Shown here piece after piece: positions 1 through 12,100 of a DNA stretch of 64,000 nucleotides. This DNA is from Hymenopus coronatus (Eukaryota; Arthropoda; Insecta; Mantodea; Hymenopodidae). Each line of letters begins with the position of its first letter. Within the stretch, counting starts at the first letter, position 1. The notes below the pieces were generated by a model that saw only the letters and a program-made list of their open reading frames with translations, did no database searches and was not told where the DNA came from. The stretch is from positions 17,663,001-17,727,000 of the forward strand of contig CM060880.1 in NCBI GenBank assembly GCA_030762935.1, in the 5' to 3' direction. The position numbers were made by a program, and so were the translations under genes.

Positions 1-82
1 TACTTCAAATGCTAGAACTGTTAAGAAATTGATATTATACACAGTGGCGTAATATTAAAAGTTACCTAAACATGAGACATAC

Positions 83-187
83 CTGCAGTAAAACTCCTAT
101 AGGATGACGCCCACATATAGTATTGCCAAACTTCTTGAGATAATCCGTAAATGCTGCAGGATTTAAAGTCTCAATGATATCCATACC
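83..187 (-). CDS. MEMO1: MEMO1 coding exon 7
   Basis: 105 bp, bounded by TTGCAG|GG and CTGCAG|GTATGT. Encodes [13 protein letters not shown] and [14 protein letters not shown], with C240 corresponding to human C244. The gene continues beyond position 1. Confidence 0.94.
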
Positions 188-3100
188 CTGCAATAAAAAA
201 TGACAATCAATGCTAACATCTACATTACAGTTGTGCAGTGGAACTTTAGAAGCAGACTGTACTTACTGTGCGATCTAGTGTTTGTATAGACTGGTATATC
301 TCGCCCCAGTTGCGGTCGTAGAATGTATAACGGAAACGATGACCCCAGTGGCAAAAGTCAGACGAGATTACGAATAGGTTCTGAGGATCGGCAAGATAAC
401 GTGAGAATATTCGTCCATACATAGCCTCCTTCTCTGGGGTGAGGGACCCCACCAACACTGGCACAATGGTGAATGAGTCCTTGTAGCTGAAAGCAGGTAT
501 GTTATATATTTCTGGTTAAGCATGTCACTACAATTATTTGTGAAGTTTCAATAGCTACTCTTAACAAAAGTTCCTCTATTTATTTGACCACTCGATTAAT
601 TACGCTACACAACACTTGGGATTTTTGCCGGAAGATGTTTCAAAGGACTAGTTTCCTTCATTTTCAACCTGACACTGACTAATTCCTTGTGGTGAGGCTG
701 GCTTTGTAACTGCTGTCTCCTCTGGTGTTGGTTCAATGAACTTGCTAAACACATCCTTCTGTGGAACGTTGAAATTGAAAACCCTATTTCTATTTTTTAC
801 AACAAAGATGTGTTTCTCTTGTTTTCCTGCTATGTGTTTTAGAAGTTTTGGTTCTGAATTTAAACAAGAAATAAAAACTTTCTTAAAATAGGGTTTTCAA
901 TTTTGACGTTCCACAGGATGTGCTTAGCAAGTTCATTGAACCCCCACCAGACAACAATGCCAGCCAGCTTCACCGCAAGGAATTAATCGATGTAATCAAA
1001 TAAATGAATATAACAACACTGTTTACAAATTTCCACAAAAATAAAAAGAAAAGTTCCTCTATATGGCATTCTCTAACTTTTTGCTACTGCAATGTTTTTT
1101 GTTAAGCAACTTCTTACTATTTATGCACTCAGCAATAATGTCTTGTTTTCTCATTGTCAACAGCAGCACTGGAATGCTGACTATTTAGAATTTTTGTTAT
1201 TTTTCCTTGCCAAGGTAGTCAGAAAGCATAATGTGAAGATTTTGCATGATAAAATATAAAATATAATTACCATATTGCAGCACATAAGTTAATAGTCGAA
1301 GCACAAAAAAGAAATCTGATGTGTTCATTTCACATGACTTTCTCTACATCTTTGTAACAAATTATTGTTAATAAGCTTACTCTTCTATCTACTTCATTCT
1401 AATCAAAATAAAGATTAGCAGAAACAGTCTTATTACTTAGTGCCTTATAAGTAGAAAGGAAATAAGGGAATACACCAGGCTAAACTGACAGTCAAAATAT
1501 GGTTGCTATGGGATTGAAATCTGTTTCTTTGCATGGCCAGGAGTTGACAAGGTCCCATATGTGAAGTATTTTAAAACTGAAATCAATAACAGGGAACATC
1601 TCAAAAACGATCAACTCCACAAAAAAGTATATATAACATAAATTGTGTGTCTTAATGAGCTCTACATTTTTTATGTAGTAAGTTTTTGTCTATCTCTTTG
1701 ATTTACCAGTTATATCAAATTCCGCAAACTTCATTCAGAATAAAGATGTCTTCAGAGGCTATTCCCAGAAAATTCAAGATATACATTTTATTTGTCACAT
1801 AAATATCTTTAATATACAATATTTAAATAACATTTTTAGAGCCTTTTTTGATAAAATAAATAATTTCAAATATTTTTCCAAGTAATGAGTAGTTAGGGGT
1901 AGGGGATTTTCTTGAAAATCTTTGCATAAATCCTTGGAAGATACTGAACTGAAATACCAAGTTTGGTATTTAACAGACTTTACGTTTTTGAGCTATGCTG
2001 CTGCCCCTCCACACACACACATTTTTCTAAAAATGCTTTGGATTCAGGAGGTCTTAAGCATATTTTCAGTGAAATCTCAGTATCAAATTTTTTGGTGGAA
2101 TACAATCACTTCTCTATACACTATGTACATAGTGCGTGCAGAGAAAGTAAAAAGGCATCTAAAATCGGGGTTGTCTTATATAACATAAAATATAGATGAA
2201 ATTTTTACACTGATTATACTATTTGAATGCACGACGCAACCTACAGCAATACTTGTTAAATGCCAAATATGAGTTTGTTATTTGTCACATGATTCTATTG
2301 GAAAATGCTGAAGGAAGCTTTTGCTTTAAGACGTATGAAACTGTACCAATTGTTTGTCACCCTCCGTAGTGTAATGGTTACCATGGTAACTTCATATACC
2401 CAAGGTTGCAGGTTCAAACCCAGCAGAGGATGATGGATTTTTTAGGGTGTAAAAATCCTTAGCATGGCTTCCTTCGGAAGGGAAGTAAAGCCGTTGGTCC
2501 TGTGTCATAGATTTATAGCACGTAAAAGAACCTCAAGCCTGATAGAGAGGCCTTTGAGCAAAATTAAGTGGTCTTTCAGGCCCAATTTAGAATGGGTTGC
2601 TGAGAACCACAGTAGTTAAAGAGCGTCCATTAATAATGTCATTTTTTTTGTACCAATTGTTTAGTAGTACAAAGTGGGTATTCTGCAAAATAACATCGCC
2701 AATACGATGCTTCTGTAAACATTGAAGGTCATTACCCGCATGAGTGCAAATATAATCCATTGTTCTACACAAAATTTGCAGCCTACTGATAATTTGGGGA
2801 TGGTGTTATAGGATGGAAATATGGTAAGATAATATATCTTTGACAAAAATTTATACCATGTCTTATCTGAAAGTCGTCTTATCTGCCGAAATATACAGTA
2901 TGTAGATTTTTAAATTTGCAACATTACTCAGAAGAGGAAGTGACCCCAAAGAATTAGATATGTTATGGGGAAAACTTGCACAACTGTGTCAGTGGTCTTG
3001 TAAAATGATATTCAATTTTAACCTAGGAGAGATTGATAGAATAATTAACATCTTAATCTTTAAATGAAAAATTATAATTATCTACATTATTTTAGGCATT

Positions 3101-6100
3101 TGTTAAGCAGAAGATTATAGTGAGAAAAAAAAAAAAAAAAAAGGATAGGTTCACTTGTTCTTTTTAATTGAGAAATGTTGCTGCTTCTAGTATTTTCTGA
3201 TTATTATTTTCTGTGCATGTATTCTGCATATAGTGGGTAGAAAGGGTATTGTAAACCACCTAAAAATTCAATGTCAAATTTCATCAAAAATAGATGTTTT
3301 AGGTCCATTTTCAGAAAGAGAGATTGCAGGAGAGAAAGTTAAATACAAAATTTAAATTTGGAATTTAATTTAGTATCTTCCAAGGAAGTAACAAGAAAAT
3401 TTTCAAGAAAATTTCCCCACCCCAAACTATCCTTTGCATGGAAATTTTTTGAAAATTTTATTTTTCTCATGTCGTGCTCACAGACACACACAGACCTTTT
3501 TATTAAAAATGCATTTTTTCCTAAAACGTGTATTTCCAGCAAAATCTTTGCAATAATTTTTTTTGTAGAATGCAACATCATCTCTGTGTACTAAGTAGAG
3601 AATGTAAAAATCAGGCGAGAAGTGTCCTGTTTTTAGCTTAAAGAAATATGGTCATATTATTTAATGTCATGAGAAAGGTTACTACAGAGCAAGGTCATTC
3701 AACCTAGTACGACTCAGATCCTGCAGTCACCACATACATTCAAGATAAACCTGGTATATGTAGTTTTTTTTAAAATTATTAATTTCATTCCCAATAATTG
3801 TGAGTCAGCCTTTGAATGTTTTCTTACCCAGAGAGTGTTTAAAATATATAAAGGAAACACATAAGGAAAATCTGAGCATTTCTTAACACATTGAAGTCCA
3901 GGACTGACTATAGCTTGGGCTGTGCGAAATGTTCATGCGGCCCATGCCTGAGCATAGCTCGGGCAGATATTTCCAACATTTTAATGCACTTCTATGACCT
4001 TAACGCGGTCTTGGGCTATGCGGCAAAGAACATATATCAGTTATCATTTAGTTGTCTGATTTGTGCTACCATTTGTTTTTGCTTTAGTCAACTATTAGGA
4101 AATTTGGCTGCTCTCAGATAGTCGTGCCATTTTCCTTGAAGGTGGTGATCTGTTTGATACATTTTGTGTTCTTAAATGTTAAAATGCTGCATTTTCCTCG
4201 ATTTCTGTGAACTGAAGCTCAGGATAAAAATGATGCTCTGGAAAATTTCAAAATCAAGGGAGAGTTTTTCAAACTTTCAATAAATGGAGTGTAAGCAGCT
4301 TTACGCAGATTTTTTCAAATTCATATTTGCTACTTGTAAATTTAAAATAAAATATTAATACAGAAGTTATGATTATTTTTTTACTTGTTGAGAAATCCTT
4401 GAATATCATTCTTTCAGATTGTACCAATATTTTTTGGCAGATTTGATTGATGTACTGTAAATAATAACTCAAACTACGTGTAAAAAGCCTGGGTTTCTTG
4501 GCCCTTCAACTAAAGAAATGCCTGGGCTTAAATGTGTTAAACAGGAGTATTCAGTTTCATCCTTCAAGAGTTACCACATTACACTAATTTAATCAAGCAA
4601 GTGGCTCATTACTGTAACATTTTAATTGAAACTGCACAAAAACCCCCATCAGAATGTAACATATGATACACTTACTCTTCCATGACCTTGGCTATGTACG
4701 GCAGATGCATCTCTATGCTGTGTTCATCCTCGTCCACAGACATGTTCATCCACTCAAACTGCCCCGTCGCCTCTAGGTCCGCGTACACTGTCACAACACA
4801 ACAAGTGGCACAGAGTCAACTTCACTGGTTGCAATCATTTGTTATACTTACATGCTTAGTTTTATAAAAGTAATTTTATAAACCAGAAGGTTTCTGTTCT
4901 TTCTCAAAAAAGCAAATTGTATTCAATGAGAATAAAGCTTCTATAAATAAGGATCATTGATCAAAAAGCATAATTTTTTTCAAATTGTCACCTTATAATA
5001 CAGCAGTTATCCATGAATTTTGTCTCAAATTTACCCCTAAGGCAGGGCACAGACCAATATAGCAAGTTGTTTTTGGTGAAATATGCTTTAACTGCGTACA
5101 ATATAAGATTGCCATACAAAATTTAGCAAACACATTTTGTTAAGACCATCCTTTGCTGATATAGACTACCGCTTGTGCTCTATTCATGTATCAGTCTATA
5201 ATTTATTTCTAAAGTGCTCACATAATGAATGAGTTTATTTCCACTCAATACAATTAGTTCTATAATAGTATTAAATAGATAAATTATTTTTCTTTTCAAG
5301 TTACAAACTTCACACACATACTTTCCTGGAGTTGGTGAATTTGGTATCATATATAGTTAGCACCCTGGTTATTTACGTATATGTACCTTTGCCTCCATTT
5401 ATACATTTCTATACCTCTTTTATGAGTTACAACCTCATCAGTGTTTTTTATTAAGATCTTCTCTTTCTTTGGCTATTTTCCTCCATTTCTCTCTTATGTT
5501 CCCTGTATAATTACCTAGTTGTTTCAGAAATTCTTTCTTATTGTTTCCAAAAAGTTTTATGTACAATATCTCTGGCAGCAACTTTTACAAGTTTTTATTC
5601 CCTAATTGCTCTTTCCACATTTTAGTTTCCTTGCACTCAATTACACAGTGTAAATGAATACCATTTTACATTCTCTCTTGACCATACAAAAAAAATAAAT
5701 ACAGCAATACTAAAAACTAGGTACTTTTCCCGAGTGCCTGGCGCTCATATTCACCAACTTTTCCCCCCTTATCTCTATTGGTAAGTTAGCCCACATGTCA
5801 ATCCATAGTTTTGCTCTCATTTATTTAGTTTCCTCACATTCTAGAATTACGTGCCAATGGTTGTCTTTCAATCCCCTATATTTAAACCTCCTCTTGAACC
5901 TTTCAATTCCACTACCCTGTTCAGGTGCAGATCCTTCCCTAGTCTGCTTGTCACCGTTATCTACATAATTTTCTCCACCCCATAATTTCTTTAGCTTTCT
6001 GTATACTCTGTGACTTTTTTTGCTGAAACCACCTAATGTGCATTTCCACATCATCAATTCTTTAATTTCTTTCCAAAATCCACATTCCTTGCTCTCTCTA

Positions 6101-9100
6101 TCCCACCTCACCATACTCAGGGCAATATTTTCCAAGATCTCAATAATTCTGTTAACCTAGGTGTTTCTTCCCCTCACTTTCTTTTATGCTACTAGACATT
6201 TCAAAATACTTTACTCCCTATTCTGTCTAATTCAGCTTGTGCAATCCCATAAAATTGCTTTTTTAAGTTTGATTAAAGAAAATAGTCATTTATTCAAGTT
6301 CCATGCCTCCATGTCGGCATATTTAGGATCTCTAGCAGAGTTTTCATGATCCAATATAAAATTATAGTTTGCAATTCCGCCACTCTGTGTAAATATTGAT
6401 GAGGGATCAGCTCGTCACCCATAGGACAAAATCATGACTCTGTAGACGCGAAGATGCTGAAACTTTCCCAGGGATTTTCTCTTTCAAAGCCAGGGTGAAT
6501 AAACATTACATGACACCAATAGCTTTCCTTCCCTTCCAAAGGAAGCTATGCTAAGGATTTTTAAATATTAAAAAATCCATCATCTTCCACCAGGATTGAA
6601 CTTATGACCTTGCGTACCAAGAGGCTAGCATGATAACCACTACATCACAAAGCAAACATAGTAAGGTATAAAAAGGGGATCTATTAATTGAAAAGTTTGA
6701 GGGTGATTTAACATTCTGGTAAATTTCAATGAAATAATGGAACATTTTTGTTGCAGCTTCATGGTTTGTAAGCTTGATTATTCAAATGGTTGTATCAAAA
6801 TTTAAACAATGTGTTAACAGCCAGCTCAATTGGTTAATATGTTGACTGCAATTGAAAAGGAGAAAACAGAGTTTTGTGGTGTTATTAAAGGCTTTTCATT
6901 TGAAGTTGGACTGCTGCGTAATCAACACAGAATTGGATGAAGCTCATGTGGACTCTACTTCATCATTAAAGACTTATTTACTTTTGGATTAATGAATTTA
7001 AATGTGGCCGAACAAACACCGAAAAAGAAGCACCCTGGCCATCCAATCAAGGTCACCATACAAAAAAATTTGATGTGATCCATTCAACTCTCTCTACATC
7101 TCTGCAACAAATTATTGTTAAAAAATTTATACTTCATGGTAATCGAGAAAAAATTAGCAGGAATAGTCTTATTACTTATTTCCTTGGAAGTAGAAGCGAA
7201 ATAAGGGAGTACCATAGGTTAAAATGATAGTCAAAACCTGGTTGCTATGTGACTGAAGTTTCTTTGTTTGTATGAACACGAGTTGACAAATTCCTGTATG
7301 AGAAAAGTATGTTTTTCAAAGCTGAAACCAATAACAGGAATATCCCAAAAACGATCAACTCCACGAGGAAAATGTATGTAACATAAATTGTGGGTTTTAA
7401 AGTGCTCTACATGTTTTGTGTTGTAAGTTTTTGTCCATCTCTTACAGTTTAGTAGTTATATAAAATTTTGTAAAATTCATCCAGAATAAAGTAGTCTTCA
7501 CAGGCTATTCCCAGAAAATTCAAGATATACATTTTATTTGTCAGGTAAATATCTTTAGTATACAATATTTCAATCAAAATCGTTAAGTCATTTTTTAAAA
7601 AATCAAGATTTTTGAAAAATGTTGCATGTAAATGATAGTTTGGAGCGGGGGGATTTTTCTCAAAATCATGTCGCATCCCTGGAAGATACTACACCTAAAT
7701 ATCAAGTTTGGTATTTTACTGACTTTTCATTTTTGAATTATCGTGTTCACAGACACACACATATAGATCTTTTTCTGAAAATGCTTTTTTTTGGGTACAG
7801 CGGATCCTAAAACATATGTTTCTTGTGAAATTTCAGTATCAAATTTTTGGGTGGAGTGCAATATCTGCTCTATACACTATGTTCATAGTATGTATAGAGA
7901 AAGTAAACACCACTTGACAAAATACATATTTAAATGCAAGACCACCAAATAAAAATTCATGAGATTACTGAGACTGTAGACATCTCAACTGAGCAAGTGC
8001 CTAATACCCTGCACGAAAAATTGGCTATAAAAAAGGTACGGAAAGGAGTGCCATGATTGCTCACAGTCTACCAAAAGCGCATCTGTAACACATCTTAACA
8101 CAGTGTCTTGTGATGTTTAATCACAATCCAGAAGCTTTTGCACAGATGTGCGATGCATCCATAATTACACACCAAGAGTCAAAATAATGGACAAAGCTGG
8201 TGAAAGTGTACAGAAGAAGGCAAATGCCATTTTATTAATTGTAAAGTGATGGCCACTTATTTTTTGGATTTCCAGGGAATAATCCTCATAGATTACTTGA
8301 AAAAAGGCAGAACAATAACTGTACCATATTGTGGTTTATTGTTAAGATAGTTTGAAACTTGCATTGGCTGAAAAAACTAAGGTTGGCACACAAAATAACA
8401 ATAGAGTAATGCAACATCCCACACATCAGCAATAACAATGGCGAAAGTGCATGAATCTGGCTTTGGTTTGGTTTCTTATCCATCAGACTGCCCCAAGTGA
8501 TTTCTTCCTATTCCCTAACTTAAAACTTTGGCTTGGTGGGAAGAAATATTCATCAAATGAGCAAATAATAGTCACAGTTAATGAGTATATTGCAGAGTTT
8601 GACAGAACCTATTTTGCTGCAGGAGGAAAAACCTATAGGATAGCTGGACAAAGTGTAGATCCCTCAAAGGAGACTATGTTAAGAAGTAAAGAGAGTCATT
8701 TATGAAATGAGACATTTTTCTTGCTTTTTACCACTTATCAACTCACCCTTATATTATGGAAATTCTCAGGGAACAGAAAGGAATTAATGATCTACTTCTA
8801 CTATTGAGTAAAATGTGGAAATAGTTTCCATCTCTGTGTAACTTACTTTTATTGTAATGTTTTCAAAACCACCAATATAACTATTTCAGAGTTTAAACCT
8901 AACTTGTCCCTCTTCTTCACTTCCAAAGCAGTAAGAATTATTATTTCCCATATTAACTAATTTACATGTACAAATAATCAACAAGAAAATAGCTATGACT
9001 TGACATTTATAGCATCTTGCAATATGCAGATTATACAATTATTTCTAACACAAAGAAGAAATTTGAAAATCAGATATTGAGTATTTTCCTGTTCTGAGAT

Positions 9101-12100
9101 TCTTATACGTCTAACACAGGAGCTAGTAACTATGCACCCAATGAGGTCTTAGAAATCATTCCCCTAAGGCAGATATGGGCACAAGAGGATAGGTAGCGAT
9201 TGAATGTGCCTTACTCACTCCAGCTTCTCTTGCAGAGTGATGAAGGTTGTTTTGATACAAGTGCAGTGGTGGCATCATTCCTTCTGCATGGCATAACAAT
9301 TTCTACGCTGGCATTAACTATTTTGTTTATATTAACATATTTTGCATACAAAATCATTACAGCCATCTACTGTGGTTAGGCAAATTACATAATCTTCAAG
9401 CTTATAACTTTCCTTTATCTTATGCACATAACATTCTTACGCTGCCTTATGATTAAAATATTAAATTGTTTCTCTTTCACAATGAATAAAGCAGTAAAGT
9501 TCCATTCCTACTTAGCCTTAAAAATATTTTAAAACTATTTGATCAATATAATAAATCAATTTGGGTTTAAACTCAATATTCTATAACTTGTTCATAATCT
9601 CTTCTCTCTGGAGGTGCATATAGCTTAAATTTCAGTTTGTTAAGCTTACATTCCCTTTCCAAACCTAAGAGAAATATCCTGATATATGGTGGACTTTGAG
9701 ACAGTGATGTGTTTTAACAATTAAAATTTTGTTGAGTCGATTTTGTAACACTACATCACTTACTTTTTAATTTCGGAAAACATGTTTCAGAAGCCATGTG
9801 CTTCCATTGTCAATTCCTTTGGTCGACTACCGGTATTGCTTGCTGTGGTGGTTGTCTCTGTCCCTGGTGGTGGTTTGATGAACTTCTGTATGAGTAGATC
9901 GCCTGGCGGTATTTCAAAATTGAAAACCCGGTTCTTGTTTTTCCATATATATATGTTTTCCCAAACTTTTAATTCTGTCTTCCTTGTGATGTTTTTGAGG
10001 ATTTTTGGGCTTCTATTTATAGTGTGTTTCTCTTTCCAAAAATGCCAAGCTACTGCAGATTTTTCTTCTTGTTTGAGTTTAATATTTCTGTGGTGTTCTT
10101 TTGCCCTGGTTTTTATATTTCTTTTTGTTTGGCCGATGTAGATTTTTTCACAGTCATTACAGCTGAACTGATATATTCCTGGTTTGTTTTCTTGTGGGAT
10201 ATCATCTTTTAATTTGGAATTTAAAATGTTTTTTATAGAGTAATTGTTTTTTGGGGCTAGAATGATGTTATGTCTTTTGAAGATCCTCTGGAATTTGTAG
10301 AAAGTTGTAGGGTGGTATGTAAACTTCTTGTAGATCTTGTTTTCTTTCTGGTTTTGAGTGAGTGTGCTGACTTCTTTAATTCTCTTTCTATTTTTGGCTT
10401 TATTAACTTTTTTGTACACCAGTTCTGCCCGAAATCCATTCTCTGTAGCTATGTCCAAAATTTTATCAAGTTCACATTGGTATTCTGTTTTTCCCATTGG
10501 TACATTTACCAATCTGTGTGTAAGGCTGTTGAGTAAAGCATGCTGATGGGGAATGGGATTGTAACTCTTTTGTTTTATATAGCTGTTGGTGTGGGTAGGT
10601 TTTCTGTAGATGCCAAATGTAAGGTGATTATTAGTTTTTATGATTTTTAGGTCGAGGAATGGTAGTTGTCCATCACATTCCTTCTCCATTGTGAAATTTA
10701 TAGACTTTTCTTGCATATTTAGGAGTTTTAGTGCGTCTTCTAGGTGTCTTTCTGGGACTATTGCAAAGATGTCGTCTACATATCGGTACCATATTTTGAA
10801 CATCCAGGGGAATGCCTTTTTAATCCTAGTTTCCATAGTGCTCATGAAGAGATCTGCTAATATAGGTGACAGCGGGCTGCCCATAGCTAAACCAGATGTT
10901 TGTTTGTAATATTTCCCGTTAAATGTGAAAAAATTTTGATTTATGCACAGATTTGTTAATATGATGTATTCTCGCACTTCTTCTGTTGTTTTTCCTATTG
11001 CAAGTAACCAATTTTTGATGTGGGATTGTATGCTTTCTGTAGGTATGCTTGGAAACAGAGCAGTAACATCAAAGGAAACTAACATATCGGTTTTTTCTAA
11101 TTTTATGTCTTTAATTTTTTCGATCAGATCTAGAGAGTTTTTTATACTTGCTGTCACACCAACAGCTATATAAAACAAAAGAGTTACAATCCCATTCCCC
11201 ATCAGCATGCTTTACTCAACAGCCTTACACACAGATTGGTAAATGTACCAATGGGAAAAACAGAATACCAATGTGAACTTGATAAAATTTTGGACATAGC
11301 TACAGAGAATGGATTTCGGGCAGAACTGGTGTACAAAAAAGTTAATAAAGCCAAAAATAGAAAGAGAATTAAAGAAGTCAGCACACTCACTCAAAACCAG
11401 AAAGAAAACAAGATCTACAAGAAGTTTACATACCACCCTACAACTTTCTACAAATTCCAGAGGATCTTCAAAAGACATAACATCATTCTAGCCCCAAAAA
11501 ACAATTACTCTATAAAAAACATTTTAAATTCCAAATTAAAAGATGATATCCCACAAGAAAACAAACCAGGAATATATCAGTTCAGCTGTAATGACTGTGA
11601 AAAAATCTACATCGGCCAAACAAAAAGAAATATAAAAACCAGGGCAAAAGAACACCACAGAAATATTAAACTCAAACAAGAAGAAAAATCTGCAGTAGCT
11701 TGGCATTTTTGGAAAGAGAAACACACTATAAATAGAAGCCCAAAAATCCTCAAAAACATCACAAGGAAGACAGAATTAAAAGTTTGGGAAAACATATATA
11801 TATGGAAAAACAAGAACCGGGTTTTCAATTTTGAAATACCGCCAGGCGATCTACTCATACAGAAGTTCATCAAACCACCACCAGGGACAGAGACAACCAC
11901 CACAGCAAGCAATACCGGTAGTCGACCAAAGGAATTGACAATGGAAGCACATGGCTTCTGAAACATGTTTTCCGAAATTAAAAAGTAAGTGATGTAGTGT
12001 TACAAAATCGACTCAACAAAATTTTAATTGCTAAGAGAAATAATTTAATATATAATTCAGATATACTATTAATATTATATATAATTATATGTATTACATT

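Larger units (their letters stand above)
9677..12030 (-). mobile_element. Penelope-like element PLE-1 with 875 bp inverted arms and 12 bp target-site duplication
   Basis: CTAAGAGAAATA is found at 9665-9676 and 12031-12042 and brackets the insertion. Inside, 9719-10593 and 11155-12029 are inverted copies of 875 bp each, whose translations in matching frames are identical, separated by 561 bp. The minus-strand arm is the primary 3' end: it carries an extra 42 bp tail (9677-9718) missing from the other arm. It sits in MEMO1 intron 4. Confidence 0.9.

Noticed and set aside
10270..11966. Several 60-120 codon frames opposite the PLE-1 coding strand
   Set aside because: They occur in duplicate with identical sequence because of the inverted arms and are antisense shadows of the RT/GIY-YIG frames.
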